Source: Lolium rigidum | Taxonomy: Eukaryota > Streptophyta > Magnoliopsida > Poales > Poaceae | NCBI RefSeq assembly: GCF_022539505.1 | Contig: NC_061510.1 | Coordinates: 271,755,687-271,819,686 of the forward strand | Direction: 5' to 3' | Length of the DNA stretch: 64,000 bases | Part shown: one piece after another, positions 1-11,679 of the stretch | Layout: every line of letters starts with the position of its first letter | How positions within the stretch are numbered: position 1 is the first letter of the stretch | Position numbers and translations under genes: made by a program | Notes under the pieces: model-generated | Database searches by the model: none | Told to the model about the DNA's origin: nothing | The model's input: only the letters and a program-made list of their open reading frames with translations

Positions 1-400
1 ATGCATTTATCTATTCTCGTTATATGATCAAAGTTGAGAGTGTCCACTAGTGAAAGTCTAATCCCTAGGCCTTGTTCCTAAATATCGCTATCGCTGCTTG
101 TTTACTCGTTTCTATCGCGTTACTACTGCTGCGTTACTATCTGCTCATACTTATTCATACCACTCGTATTTCACTATCTCTTCGCCGAACTAGTGCACCT
201 ATTAGGTGTGTTGGGGACACAAGAGACTTCTTGCTTTGTGGTTGCAGGGTTGCATGAGAGGGATATCTTTGACCTCTTCCTCCCCGAGTTCGATAAACCT
301 TGGGTGATCCACTTAAGGGAAACTTGTCTGCTGTTCTACAAACCTCTCGCTCTTGGAGGCCCAACACTGTCTACAAGAATAGAAGCTCCCGTAGACATCA
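1..400 (+). repeat. S1 5' LTR, 3' portion
   Basis: This matches the last 400 bp or so of the complete S2 LTRs and ends in GTAGACATCA, the same CA terminus as in both S2 LTRs. Most of the LTR lies left of the window. Confidence 0.85.
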
Positions 401-410
401 AGCTATTTTC

Positions 411-428
411 TGGCGCCGTTGCGGGGGA
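411..428 (+). promoter_or_regulatory. Primer-binding-site-like sequence of S1
   Basis: TGGCGCCGTTGC lies 10 bp inside the 5' LTR, where minus-strand synthesis would be primed. It resembles tRNA-Asp-complementary sites of Athila-type elements. The counterpart in S2 (about 29925-29941) reads AGGCGCCATTGCCGGG, so both copies have small changes. Confidence 0.6.
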
Positions 429-560
429 GGAAAGGTAAAAGATACTCACACTCCGGATCTCGGCTACTAAGCTATTTTCGCCGTTGTAAGTACTCGATGC
501 TATTTTCTTTAGATCCTGCAATTGCATCTTTTTGTTTCTTGTTTACACTAGTTTGGCATA

Positions 561-1286
561 ATGGACAACAATGAGCTTCTTATTCTATTTCCTGATTTAA
601 GACATGGATGGTTTGATGCGAAAATTAAAAAACCCATGGAACATATTAGTATGAACGCTTTGAACACCATTGTTGCTAATGATATGGAAAATTCTAAGCT
701 TGGGGAAGCTGGCTTTGATGAGCATGATATTTGTAGTCCCCCAAGCATTGAGGAGAAAATTTACTTTGATGATGCTTTGCCTCCTATTTATGATGATTAT
801 AATGATAGTAGTCTTTTAGTACCGCCTGTTATGGAGGATAAATTTGATTATGATTACAATATGCCTCCTATATTTGATGATGAGAATAATAATGATAGCT
901 ACTTTGTTGAATTTGCTCCCACTACAACTAATAAAATTAATTATGCCTATGTGGAGAGTAATAATTTTATGCATGAGACTCATGATAAGAATGCTTTATG
1001 TGATAGTTATATTGTTGAGTTTGCTCATGTTGCTACTGAAAGTTATTATGAGAGAGGAAAATATGGTTGTAGAAATTTTCATGTTACTAAAACACCTCTC
1101 TATGTGCTGAAATTTTTGAAGCTACACTTGTTTTATCTTCCTATGCTTGTCACTTTGCTCTTCATGAACTTGTTTATTTACAAGATTCCTATGCATAGGA
1201 AGCATGTTAGACTTAAATTTATTTTGAATTTGCCTCTTGATGCTCTCTTTTGCTTCAACTACTATTTCTTGCGAGTGCATCATTAA
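561..1286 (+). CDS. S-family ORF, 241 codons, hydrophobic C-terminal part
   Basis: This uninterrupted ORF starts MDNNELLILFPDLRHGWFDA and has no domain I recognise. Residues about 60-130 are rich in D, E, N and Y. Residues about 180-208 form a long hydrophobic run (LKLHLFYLPMLVTLLFMNLF) and about 219-237 a second one, so one or two membrane segments are plausible. It is the only sizeable sense ORF in the element, in the place where Athila-lineage elements often carry an env-like ORF downstream of pol; that equivalence is inference. The S2 copy at 30074-30796 is 240 codons, also open, and very similar. Conservation of an open frame in two copies suggests recent or continuing constraint. It is element-borne, not a host gene. 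Confidence 0.6.
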   Translation: MDNNELLILFPDLRHGWFDAKIKKPMEHISMNALNTIVANDMENSKLGEAGFDEHDICSPPSIEEKIYFDDALPPIYDDYNDSSLLVPPVMEDKFDYDYNMPPIFDDENNNDSYFVEFAPTTTNKINYAYVESNNFMHETHDKNALCDSYIVEFAHVATESYYERGKYGCRNFHVTKTPLYVLKFLKLHLFYLPMLVTLLFMNLFIYKIPMHRKHVRLKFILNLPLDALFCFNYYFLRVHH

Positions 1287-1918
1287 AACTGCTGAGCCCA
1301 TCTTAATGGCTATAAAGAAAGAACTTCTTGGAAGATAACCCATGTGTTTATTTTGCTACAGTACTTTTATTTTGTATTTTTGTCTTGGAAGTTGTTAATA
1401 CTGTAGCAACCTCTCCTTATCTTATTTTATTGCATTGTTGTGCCAAGTAAAGTCTTTGATAGTAAAGTGAATACTAGATTTGGATTATCGCGCGAAACAG
1501 ATTTCTTTGCTGTCACGAATCTGGGCCTAATTCTCTGTAGGTAACTCAGAAAATTATGCCAATTTACGTGCGTGATCCTCAGATATGTACGCAACTTTCA
1601 TTCAATTTGAGCATTTTCATTTGAGCAAGTCTGGTGCCTCAATAAAATCCATCTTTACGAACTTTTCTGTTTTGACAGATTCTGCCTTTTATTTCGCATT
1701 GCCTCTTTTGCTATGATGGATGAATTTCTTTGTTCCATTAATGTCCAGTAGCTTTATGCAATGTCCAGAAGTGTTAAGAATGATTGTGTCACCTCTGAAC
1801 ATGTTAATTTTTATCGTGCACTAACCCTCTAATGAGTTGTTTCGAGTTTGGTGTGGAGGAAGTTTTCAAGGGTCAAGAGAGGAGGATGATATACTATGAT
1901 CAAGAAGAGTGAAAGCTC

Positions 1919-2003
1919 TAAGCTTGGGGATGCCCGGTGGTTCACCCCTGCATATTTCAAGAAGACTCAAGCATCTAAGCTTGGGGATGCCCAAGGCATC
2001 CCC
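1919..2003 (+). other. Duplicated polypurine-like motif and perfect hairpin inside S1
   Basis: TAAGCTTGGGGATGCCC occurs at about 1919-1935 and again at about 1976-1992. A near copy (AAGCTTGGGATGC) abuts the 3' LTR at about 3841-3853. The second internal copy continues into a perfect inverted repeat at 1983-2003: GGGGATGCC, loop CAA, GGCATCCCC. S2 preserves the same arrangement. The LTR-adjacent copy is in the position of the polypurine tract; a role for the internal copies is unknown. Confidence 0.6.
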
Positions 2004-3853
2004 TTCTTCATCGACAAATTATCGGGTTCCTTCTCTTGAAACTATATTTTTATTCGGTCACATCTTATGTACTTTATTTGGAGCGTCCGTGTGCTTTTGT
2101 TTTTGTTTTTGTTTGAATAAATGCTTGTGTGGGAGAGAGACACGCTCCGCTGGTTCATATGAACACATGTGTTCTTAGCTTTTATTTTTCATGGCGAAGG
2201 TTGAAACTGCTTCGTTAATTGTTATATGGATGGAAACGGAAAATGCTACATATAGTAATTGGTAAAATGTCTTGAATAATTTGATCTTGGCAATTGTTGT
2301 GCTCATGTTTAAGCTCTTGCATCATATACTTTGCACCCATTAATGAAGAAATACATAGAGCTTGATAAATTTGGTTTGCATAATTGGTCTCTCTAAGGTC
2401 TAGATAATTTCTAGTAAAGAGTTTGAACAACAAGGAAGACGGTGTAGAGTCTTATAATGTTTACAATATGTCTTTTATGTGAGTTTTGCTGCACCGTTCA
2501 TCCTTGTGTTTGTTTCAAATAACCTTGCTAGCCTAAACCTTGTATCGAGAGGGAATACTTCTCATGCATCCAAAATCCTTGAGCCAACCACTATGCCATT
2601 TGTGTCCACCATACCTACCTACTACATGGTATTTCTCCGCCATTCCAAAGTAAATTGCTTGAGTGCTACCTTTAAAATTCCATCATTCGCCTTTGCAATA
2701 TATAGCTCATGGGACAAATAGCTTAAAAACTATTGTGGTATTGAATATGTACTTATGCACTTTATCTCTTATTAAGTTGCTTGTTGTGCGATAACCATGT
2801 TTCAGGGGACGCCATCAACTATTCTTTGTTGAATATCATGTGAGTTGCTATGCATGTCCGTCTTGTCTGAAGTAAGAGAGATCTACCACCTTAATGGTTG
2901 GAGCATGCATATTGTTAGAGAAGAACATTGGGCCGATAACTAAAGCCATGATTCATGGTGGAAGTTTCAGTTTTGGACATATATCCTCAATCTCATATGA
3001 GAATAATAATTGTTGCCACATGCTTATGCATTAAAGAGGAGTCCATTATCTGTTGTCCATGTTGTCCCGGTATGGATGTCTAAGTTGAGAATAATCAAAA
3101 GCGAGAAATCCAAAATGCGAGCTTTCTCCTTAGACCTTTGTACAGAGCGGCATGGAGGTACCCCATTGTGACACTTGGTTAAAACATGTGTATTGCGATG
3201 ATCCAGGTAGTCCAAGCTAATTAGGACAAGGTGCGGGCACTATTAGTATACTATGCATGAGGCTTGCAACTTGTAAGATATAATTTACATGATACATATG
3301 CTTTATTACTACCGTTGACAAAATTGTTTCATGTTTTCAAAATAAAAGCTCTAGCACAAATATAGCAATCGATGCTTTCCTCTTTGAAGGACCTTTCTTT
3401 TACTTTTATTGTTGAGTCAGTTCACTTATTTCTCTTCACCTCAAGAAGCAAACACTTGTGTGAACTGTGCATTGATTCCTACATACTTGCATATTGCACT
3501 TGTTATATTACTCTATGTTGACAACTATCCATGAGATATACATGATATAAGTTGAAAGCAACCGCTGAAACTTAATCTTCCTTTGTGTTGCTTCAATACC
3601 TTTACTTTGATTTATTGCTTTATGAGTTAACTCTTATGCAACACTTATTGATGCTTGTCTTGAAGTACTATTCATGAAAAGTCTTTGCTTTATGATTCAT
3701 TTGTTTACTCATGTCATTACCATTGTTTTGATCGCTGCATTCATTACATATGCTTACAATAGTATGATCAAGGTTATGATGGCATGTCACTCCGTAAATT
3801 ATCTTTGTTATCGTTTACCTGCTCGGGACGAGCAGGAACTAAGCTTGGGATGC

Positions 3854-5284
3854 TGATACGTCTCCGACGTATCGATAATTTCTTATGTTCCATGCCACAT
3901 TATTGATAATATCTACATGTTTTATGCATACTTTATGTTATTATTATGCGTTTTCGGGAACTAACCTATTGACGAGATGCCGAAGGGCCAATTCCTGTTT
4001 TCTGCTGTTTTTGGTTCCAGAAATCCTAGTAAGGAAATATTCTCGGAATCGGACGAAATGAAGGCCCAGCATCCTATTTTTCCACGAAGCTTCCGAACAC
4101 CCGAGAGTCGCCGGAGGGGGCCACCGGGCCCCCGGACGATAGCCCGGCGCGGCCTAGGGGGCGCCCCTAGCGTGTCACCGCCTCGTCGCCCCTCCGACTC
4201 GCCTCTTCGCCTATTTAAAGGTCCCCGACCTAAAACCTCGATACGGAAAAGCCACGGTACGAGAAACCTTCCGCGAGCCGCCGCCATCGCGAAGCCAAGA
4301 TCCGGGGGACAGGAGTCTCTGTTCCGGCACGCCGCCGGGACGGGGAAGTGCCCCCGAAGGCTCCTCCATCGACACCACCGCCATCTTCATCAACGCTGCT
4401 GTCTCCCATGAGGAGGGAGTAGTTCTCCATCGAGGCTCGGGGCTGTACCGGTAGCTATGTGGTTCATCTCTCTCCTATGTACTTCAATACAATAATCTCA
4501 TGAGCTGCCTTACATGATTGAGATTCATATGATGATGCTTGTAATCTAGATGTCATTATGCTAGTCAAGTGGGTTTTACTTATGTGATCTCCGGAGACTC
4601 CTTGTCCCACGTGTGTAAAGGTGACGAGTGTGTGCACCGTGTGGGTCTCTTAGGCTATATTTCACGGAATACTTATTCACTCGTTATGAATGGCATAGTG
4701 AAGTGCTTATTTATATCCCTTTATGATTGCAATGTGTTTTGTATCACAATTTATCCATGTGCTACTCTAGTGATGTTATTAAAGTAGTTTATTCCTCCCG
4801 CACGGTGTAATGGTGACGAGTGTGTGCATCCGTGTTAGTACTTGGTGTAGGCTATGATTGTGATCTCTTGTAGATTATGAAGTTAACTATTGCTATGATG
4901 GTATTGATGTGATCTATTCCTCCTACATAGTGTGAAGGTGACAAGTGTGCATGCTTGTGTTAGTACTTGGTTTAGTCGTGTTGATCTTTCATGCACTCTA
5001 AGGTTATTTAAATATGAACATTGAATATTGTGGAGCTTGTTAACTCCGGCATTGAGGGTTCGTGTAATCTTACGCAATTAGTGGTGTTCATCATCCAACA
5101 AGAGAGTGTAGAGTATGCATTTATCTATTCCGTTATGTGATCAAAGTTGAGAGTGTCCACTAGTGAAAGTCTAATCCCTAGGCCTTGTTCCTAAATACTG
5201 CTATCGCTGCTTATTTACTGTTTTACTGCGTTACTACTGCTGCGTTACTACTGCTCATACTTATTCATACCACCTGTATTTCAC
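3854..5284 (+). repeat. S1 3' LTR, truncated at its 3' end
   Basis: It starts TGATACGTCTCCGACG directly after the polypurine-like motif and aligns to the S2 LTRs until TTTCAC at about 5284. The last roughly 210 bp, present in the 5' LTR, are replaced by unrelated sequence. A TATA-like CTATTTAAAG at 4211-4220 is the likely LTR promoter; S2 has CTATAAG at the same place. The 3' half holds imperfect repeats sharing GGTGAC, GTGTG and TTAGTACTTGG at about 4617, 4811 and 4935. Confidence 0.85.
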
Positions 5285-5430
5285 CTAAAATTTGGGGTGG
5301 CGTTTGGGGGATGTGGCTGGGGAACGATGTCCCCAAACGCGGCACGAATGAACACGTCCCCAAATGCTCGATTCGGATGTGTTTGGGAAAGATTTAGGAG
5401 ACGCAACTGAAGATGCTTTTAGGGTTTTGG
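5284..5430. mobile_element. Truncated MITE-like fragment
   Basis: This ends GGAGACGCAACTGAAGATGC, the same terminal style as the complete small element at 5963-6357. It abuts the broken end of the S1 LTR, so it probably marks the rearrangement that truncated it. From 5431 to 5960 I see no gene; a short ATG reading MSGSGSSLDK before a GT at about 5742-5772 is not supported further. Confidence 0.4.
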
Positions 5431-5962
5431 TTTTGCTAGAGATGGCTCTACTAGGTCATACACTGCAGCTCCCCACGTGAGGCCCGGGCGGCCGGCCGGG
5501 CGCCCCCACCGGAACCGAAAGTAGGGTGAATGAGCCGCACAGGAGAGCGGGTGCAACTGTTGTCGACGTGGTGGAAGGAGCGAGTTGTCAAGTACCCTGA
5601 CCATCGGGCCTCATCGCATGTAACAACAGTAGTCAGCAGCCAGTCAGGCCAGGCAGAGGAGAGAAACGTGGAGGATTCAGTTCCGGGTGGCGCAAAAGTC
5701 GCCTCGGATCCCTGCTGCCTGCCGTGCCAAAGCAGCGACGACGATGAGCGGCAGCGGCTCGAGCCTCGATAAGGTACGATGGTCCTCCGCCCCAACTGGC
5801 CGGCGTTGCGTGTGGAGTGCAGCTGTCGCTGCGCCACGATCGATTTGAATCGTGGCATCTGGGTTCAACGATGTGCATAGCTGCCCTACGCTGACCGGTG
5901 TCTTCTCCTTAATTTGATCAGGACACATTTGAATCGGGTTTTGGCATGGGGATATGGATTTA

Positions 5963-6357
5963 GAGCATCTTCGGTCGTCGTCCCCAAATATTGTTTAGGG
6001 ACGGCCAACAAGAAATGGAGAAAAACGCGTTTCAATCGTGTTCCCCAAAACTAAATAGCGCCTCATTTTATGTCAGATGTCCTCGGGCTAGTCTCTACAG
6101 GGGACGCCGGATACAAAAATAGCGTCCGGACGCATGCATGTCATTCTCTTTTCTCACACTTTCTCTCACCTAATTTTTTTCACATGGGGTAGTCCCCTCT
6201 ATTAAAATGCATGCATCCGGACGCTGTTTGAGGGACGTGCCTGGGAAGGGTCTCTTTTTTGTACAGATTTTTAGTCTTTTTTTGTTCGGCGCGGTCCCAA
6301 ACGTGCCCCAAATCATTTGTGTCGGATGTTTTTTGAGGGACGCGACTGAAGATGGTC
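5963..6357. mobile_element. MITE of about 395 bp with imperfect terminal inverted repeats
   Basis: The left end GAGCATCTTCGGTCG and the reverse complement of the right end GACCATCTTCAGTCG match at most positions. The internal sequence has no ORF worth keeping. The left flank is TTA and the right flank TTC, close to the TTA/TAA target of PIF/Harbinger-type MITEs. The family was not identified. Confidence 0.55.
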
Positions 6358-6360
6358 TTC

Positions 6361-7686
6361 GAGCATCTCCACCGGCAGCCCCCAAATAGTCGCCGGCAGG
6401 GGCGCTGGTAATGCCGTATGGGAGCCCCGGCATAGCATCCTCTATTTCGGGATGTTGCTCCCACACCGGCGCCCCCTATACGCCAAGCCCGATAGATTTT
6501 GAAATTTAAAAAACCCAAATTCATAAGAAATTCATACGAAATTCAAACGAAATTTATACAAAAGTAGATCGAATTTAAACATAACTAAAACTTAAACTTA
6601 ATCATAATCTACTGGCAGTCGGTTGGGGCGCTCGACGACCCTGCCTCGTCCTCGTTCTTCGCCATTGCCGCCTGCGTCCGTGCCCACTTCGCCTCCCTTG
6701 CTTCGCGCATCTGGTGGTGGAGCCGGCGTCGCAGGGGCTTGCCGGCGGCGCTGTCCTCACGCTTCCAGCCTTTCCCGAGAAGCTTCGATCTCGGCGCGCC
6801 TTGCCTGCTGGCGGGTGAACGCCTCGTAGTGGGGATGAATGTTGAGCTCTGCGAGCTTCTGTCGCTCCGCCTCCATGAGGCGGCGTCCCGCCTCCTCCGT
6901 GGCCGCTCGTTGGCGGGAGATCTCGAGGACATGCTCGAGGTTCGCGTCGTTGACGAACTCACGATGCTCCTCCTTCAACCGCCGGTATCGTTGCGCGTTC
7001 AGCGACGCGAGGATCGCCGCCTGCTCCGGGTGGGTGGGGGCCTACGGCGGCTCGCCCGACTGCGTTGCCTCCTCCGCCGCCTCTGCTTCCGCGTCCGCGA
7101 TGTAGGCCTAATGCCACGCCGCGAACCGTGGGTTCGCGTGCTCGTCGGAGTTGTTCTCCGCATCGGCATGCGGCTCCGGCTGCGGCTGCGGTGGTGGTGG
7201 AGGCAGCGCGCGGCCGTTGAGGCCCAGCATCGAGTAGGTGGTCTTCAGACGGCGCGTCATCTTGATGTGGAGAGGAGAGAATGGAGCGGCGGTGGTGGAC
7301 GGCGTACGTACTATATAGCGGTGGCAACTACCCACATTTACGTCGACTGGACGCCGCGTGGCCAGTCGCTGCCCTCGTGGCCGCCTCGGTTTCCGCACGG
7401 GAGACCATTAAACGCCGACGACCAACCTTCCCGCATCGCGGCCGATGCGAACCGTCGCGTCCTCTCGCTGACAAGGCGCCCCCACTAGCGAAAACCGCCG
7501 TTCCGCGAGGCGCCGGCGCGCCCGATTCGCGCCCTTGGCAAAGGGGTCGGCACGGGGATGCCGGTGATTATATTGGGCTCGAAAAATGGCCGGCGCCGTT
7601 TGGGGCACGCCGGTGCGAGCCCAAAAATGACACCGGGCCCCAAATCGCTATCGGGACCGCTATCGAGGCCGCCGGTGGAGATACTC
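6361..7686. mobile_element. Small DNA transposon with GAGCATCTCCACCGG ends
   Basis: The left terminus GAGCATCTCCACCGGC and the reverse complement of the right terminus GAGTATCTCCACCGGC differ at one base. The right flank is TTA. The element directly abuts the MITE to its left, so the pair 5963-7686 is bounded by TTA on both outer sides. It contains a GC-rich decayed ORF on the minus strand and no transposase. Confidence 0.55.
6611..7262 (-). pseudogene. Decayed proline-rich/coiled-coil ORF inside a DNA transposon
   Basis: Read on the minus strand from an ATG at about 7262, the frame gives MTRRLKTTYSMLGLNG, a proline run, an acidic stretch, then an E/R/A-rich probably coiled-coil segment (about 6757-6978). 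It is broken by stops at about 7110 and 7047 and by frame changes near 6757. I do not recognise the protein. Overlapping plus-strand ORFs in this GC-rich stretch are shadows. Confidence 0.35.
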
Positions 7687-7782
7687 TTATAGCTTTTTTT
7701 CATTAGCTTGATTGCCCCAGGCATTTTTTTTTCAAAATGGGGACAGACGGTGCTGCATCTTGCTGCATGCGGCTTTTTATTA

Positions 7783-7906
7783 CTCTCACTCTCATAAAAG
7801 TTGTTCTAAACTTGTCTAAATTTTAATATATCTGCTCACTCTTTATTGTCTAAAAACATTTAAATTTTGACAAATCTAAGACAATTTCTACTAAATGGAG
7901 AAAGTA
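7783..7906. mobile_element. Stowaway-type MITE, about 120 bp
   Basis: The left end TACTCTCACTCTCATAAAAG and the reverse complement of the right end (GTACTTTCTCCATTTAGTAG) form imperfect inverted repeats that continue inward for about 40 bp. The borders are TA dinucleotides, as in Tc1/mariner-derived Stowaway elements. It is AT-rich and non-coding. Confidence 0.5.
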
Positions 7907-8279
7907 CTTTGTAAAAATTTAAGTCTTACAAAAGATTATATCATAAGTCACGTTGCTGATACATGTATCAATCAACCATCTAAAGACAAAGGAAAACATG
8001 AAGTAACGCTGCATCATCATGTTATACTAGATCAAAATGCCAGTTGCACATGTTGCATAAATCTTAAGCAACCATATGTACAAACGGTTGCCCCTTGTAG
8101 CCAAATACTTAGGTAGAACCACATACAGCTCCAATGCGTAACCGGCGATATAACCTAATAATTTCACACTTTTCATAAGGCCCAAAAGAAAGCTCAAGCA
8201 CCAACTCAAATTTGAACACTATCTTTTCTTTCCAACAAGCACCAACCAGTTTTCAAACAAGTTTGTAAATAGGGGGGAG

Positions 8280-9950
8280 GGGGTAGTAAAGACATATGAA
8301 CAACCAAAACACTTTTGTGAAAGGACATGGAATGAAAAAATGTTATATTGTATCATCTTGATCACACGGACAATAAAAAAACATTTTCGGCTTCCTTACT
8401 AATTCCTTTTAGCTAAATTACATTTTGCGAGAAGAACTCTACGAGGTAAGAACCACATGAAGATTCTAATTTTTAGTGGTACTTTTATTTTATATTTACG
8501 AAAAAATCTCGTATGGTCATTCATGTAATCTAAATATAATAATTTGATCGAGAAAATCCCAGGTGTTGCTAATTTGCAAACGAAGACATCGGGGTGTGTG
8601 TTCAGGTGTGCATCCATCAAACGTTGAACAATATGATGCCATCTATATCCTCTTTTCCCTGATGAAGCATGTCTAAATGCTATGTTTAAAGGCCTAGTAG
8701 ACATAACATTCGAAACATGTTTTCATTGTACTATGTTATACCAGGATCAGTATTGGAGGGACAAAGATGTGTCTCCGAACTATATATCCTCCCAGAAATG
8801 AGTCTCCTCAACATTTCCTATGGTGAAAGATCCTCCTTCAAAGTATTCATCTTTAACTTTCATAATACTTTTCCAGAAAGAGGGTCCAAGGAGTTTGAAT
8901 TTTGTCAAGATAATGATTTGGAGTGTTGGTATTTATTATGGATCAAATCATGCCACACACCTTGTCCGAATAAGATCTTAAAGAACCCCTTGCTCAATAA
9001 ATACTTGCTTTTATATTTAGAACCTCCACTCCAATACCCCCTTAGTATTTAGGTCTGCAAATGATGTTCCATCGAGTCGGTCTATACTTGTTCTTATGGC
9101 CATCACTTAGCAAAAAAAATCGATCAAAAGAAACCCAATCTGTGTGTACCATTTTTTGTATTTCAAAGAAGGACGACATAACATTGGTAGACTACTTAAA
9201 CCAAATTGACTAAAACTAGTCTATCCCCATAGGAGATCAACTTGCCGACCCAACTTTTTATATTTCTTTTAAAAAAAGTCATCAACCGATATCTAGTCAC
9301 CATTCTTTAGTTTATGATAGTGAATTGAAATTCCCAGATATCTAAAGAAAACAAACATGATTCAAAACCAAAAATATTTATGTATTGATCCTCTGCATCC
9401 TTTGCCTTACCAAAAAGAACTTCACTCTTATGGAAGTTAACTTTTAGTATCGACAATTGTACCACCTTAGTAAATGTTTAACTAGATCCGATTAGTTCCG
9501 ACCTTTGTGAAAAAAAATCACACTGAATAAACAAATTGGTTTATATCGCTGAATGTGAAAAATATTTTCCTTCTTCAAGAGTAAGATAATTGTACCATAG
9601 TTAAGCTGGAACAGAGGGGATTCCCCTTGCTGAAATCTTACAAACATACTCATCAGATCGAATTCAATAACCTCCCGAAAGGTTTGATAAAACTTAACAT
9701 GAAACCCATTTGGACCCATAGATTTATTCATTTTCATCTACATAATCTCTTTATACACATCCTTTTCATCAAAGTTGACTGAAATAATATTATTCTCCTC
9801 TTGGGATAATTATAAAATATCCATAACCTCCGTTTCTATCATAGAGAAACCGTTCTCGGCTATTGCCCCAAACAATCTCTTGTAGGAATCAATGACATAA
9901 TTTTTTTTATATTTTATTGCCCTATTATAGTACCCTCACCCTGTTCTAGT
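8280..9950 (-). pseudogene. Decayed L1-type LINE reverse transcriptase, antisense
   Basis: Minus-strand fragments line up in the usual order of a plant LINE ORF2. Near 9720-9490 is an RT block with MKMNKSMGPNGF, LNYGTIILLLKKEN and RYKPICLF, the equivalents of NKAPGPDGF and RPICL. Near 9050-8720 are degenerate pieces such as SFWKSIMKVKDEYFEGGSF. At 8704-8399 is FSIKLLYLDYMNDHTRFF then KVPLKIRIFMWFL, the segment before the C-terminal zinc knuckle. Many stops and frame changes make it non-functional. Ends are approximate and I found no poly(A) or target duplication. Confidence 0.7.
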
Positions 9951-11390
9951 TGAAAGATATTCTTTATTGTATGTTTACCATTTGTTGTGAGGTGAAATTA
10001 TTTTTTGTTATTACCACCTTCGTGAATATGCTTAACCTTTGCATGTTTTATGCACTAGTAAATGTTTAACTGGATCCTTGAAGCCCTCACTATTCGTGAA
10101 ACTACCCTTCATTGTGCGCCTTTTATTTCTTTTAATCCTAACACTTGTCACCACTAACAATCTTGTCGGTCTTTCATTTATATACTCTTTTATTTTTCTT
10201 ATTTTAATTAATAAGAGTAAGGTCCTTATGACCCATCTGAGCCTTGTTGCTCCCCTTCTCTAGATCAGTGCTAAGCTCAATGGCTTTAGCTAGAGCAGAA
10301 CAACATACTTAGAGCGGATCCCCCCTTATTAACTTTTCGTAATTCTTTTTAGAGTGAATTCACTTGTTACCCCTATTTATGCATTTGAGACACTAATTAC
10401 CCACACTGAGTACAAAATTGTCTAGATTGCGCATTCGAGAATATTTGGATCCTCATTTTCTGGTGTGTATGTATTGGGAAAACGGTCAGTTCATAAGCGG
10501 TACTCAAAAATATCAGCACTAGGACAAGGAATCGGAGAATTGGAGAAGAGTAGTGTAGGCATAATCAATGGCGGCGCCATCCGATCTTTACAAATTTTAT
10601 CGCTGCACATCGACGAAACACACATGTCCTATCTAACAAAAACAAGGAAAATGCTAAGCTTGGGTAAAACCTTATTTACAGTGTCCTAGATGAGATATTT
10701 TTGTAAAAGATCCACTAAATTGGGTAACATCTGTCACAATTGTACAATTGTAGGGTAAAAAGTGGAATTCTACCTGACTAGGAGACGCCCCTAACGAAAC
10801 TCCTAACACCGCGGTCCTGACAACCACTATTTGGTTAGGTGGCAGCATTAGGGGCTGCAATGTAAGAACATGTTAGGTCTCGGGTGATAAGTCCATGTGT
10901 AGTTGTCACTGGTTCAACAAGGCAACCATGGGTTTTCGAGATAGAACTTTAAGGGTGAATTAAAGTTCCTAATTTGGTTTTTTAGCGGTTCAATTTGACA
11001 ACAAAAAAGCATGAACATCCATTGCTTCTGGGACAACGGCATGAACATCCATTGCTTCCGGGACAACTAGCGTTGTCCCGGTGTTGTCAAAGATGAGAAC
11101 TGAAGCTAATTGTCTTGATGTCTGGTTTTCAACATCGTGTTGATGTAGACCCTGTGTATTTTATGTCATCTTGATGCATCAATAAAGTGGTTGTTGTGCT
11201 AAAATAATGGCATGACACATGGAATACAGTTGCATACATCCGACGAAAAGATAGGACAAGAATTGCACGTGTGGATTTTTTTCTCATACAATGTAGAATG
11301 TGAAATCTTGGCAACGTGTAATTGTGGATGAAATTTTGCAGTTTACCTAGAATGCACAATTTCCCCAAAAAACCACACGCAAGTGCAGTG
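9951..11390. other. Unassigned intergenic sequence
   Basis: AT-rich sequence without a convincing ORF, RNA gene or terminal repeats. The only structure I note is the short tandem duplication at 11009-11067. Confidence 0.4.
11009..11067. repeat. 30-bp tandem duplication
   Basis: Two adjacent copies begin GCATGAACATCCATTGCTTC and differ at one or two bases (TGGG versus CGGG). No coding context. Confidence 0.8.
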
Positions 11391-11679
11391 CTAGCTGGTC
11401 AGTGAGGAGCCACCACCACTAGTACATGTGTGCGCGCCCACTTTGAGCAGGGGTGGTGGGGAAGCAGCAAAGAGCCTTTGAACCAAATCAGAATTTTCAA
11501 GGGCAACAATGGACCATGGTACTTGATTTGCAACTTGCAACTGCACCGGCCGGTACACCACTCTACATTCTCCATATGAGAGATTTATTTTAGCTACTAC
11601 TGCTAGTAGTCTGCTTCTGCTGCTGCTGCTTCCCGGGAAGTGGAATCCAACGTGCAACTTTGCAGCCAAAGCTTTCTTT

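Larger units (their letters stand above)
1..5284 (+). mobile_element. S1: non-autonomous Athila-like LTR retrotransposon, partial
   Basis: The element runs from a partial 5' LTR through a short internal domain of about 3.45 kb to a 3' LTR beginning TGATACGTCTCC. No gag, RT or integrase reading frame is visible; the only sizeable sense ORF is at 561-1286. A primer-binding-like TGGCGCCGTTGC follows the 5' LTR by 10 bp; this motif matches tRNA-Asp-type sites typical of the Athila lineage. The same structure recurs almost identically at 28218-35054, which fixes the LTR borders by comparison. The window edge removes most of the left LTR and the right LTR stops about 210 bp early. The family resembles Athila-like elements of Triticeae such as Sabrina; the name is a guess. 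Confidence 0.85.

Noticed and set aside
486..515. Possible intron (GTAAGT ... TTTCTTTAG) upstream of the S ORF
   Set aside because: About 28 nt between donor and acceptor, too short for a plant intron.
561..1286. Host gene status for the 241-codon ORF
   Set aside because: The same ORF occurs in S2 at the same place between LTRs, so it is element-borne.
5742..5772. Possible first exon MSGSGSSLDK followed by GT
   Set aside because: No downstream exon or further coding match could be found.
6739..7488. 249-codon plus-strand ORF in the GC-rich transposon
   Set aside because: Composition-driven shadow (L/R-rich) of the minus-strand decayed ORF; no domain and it runs across the element's features.
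11391..11669. 92-codon minus-strand ORF downstream of the cyclin
   Set aside because: No domain, no promoter context, and short enough to occur by chance.
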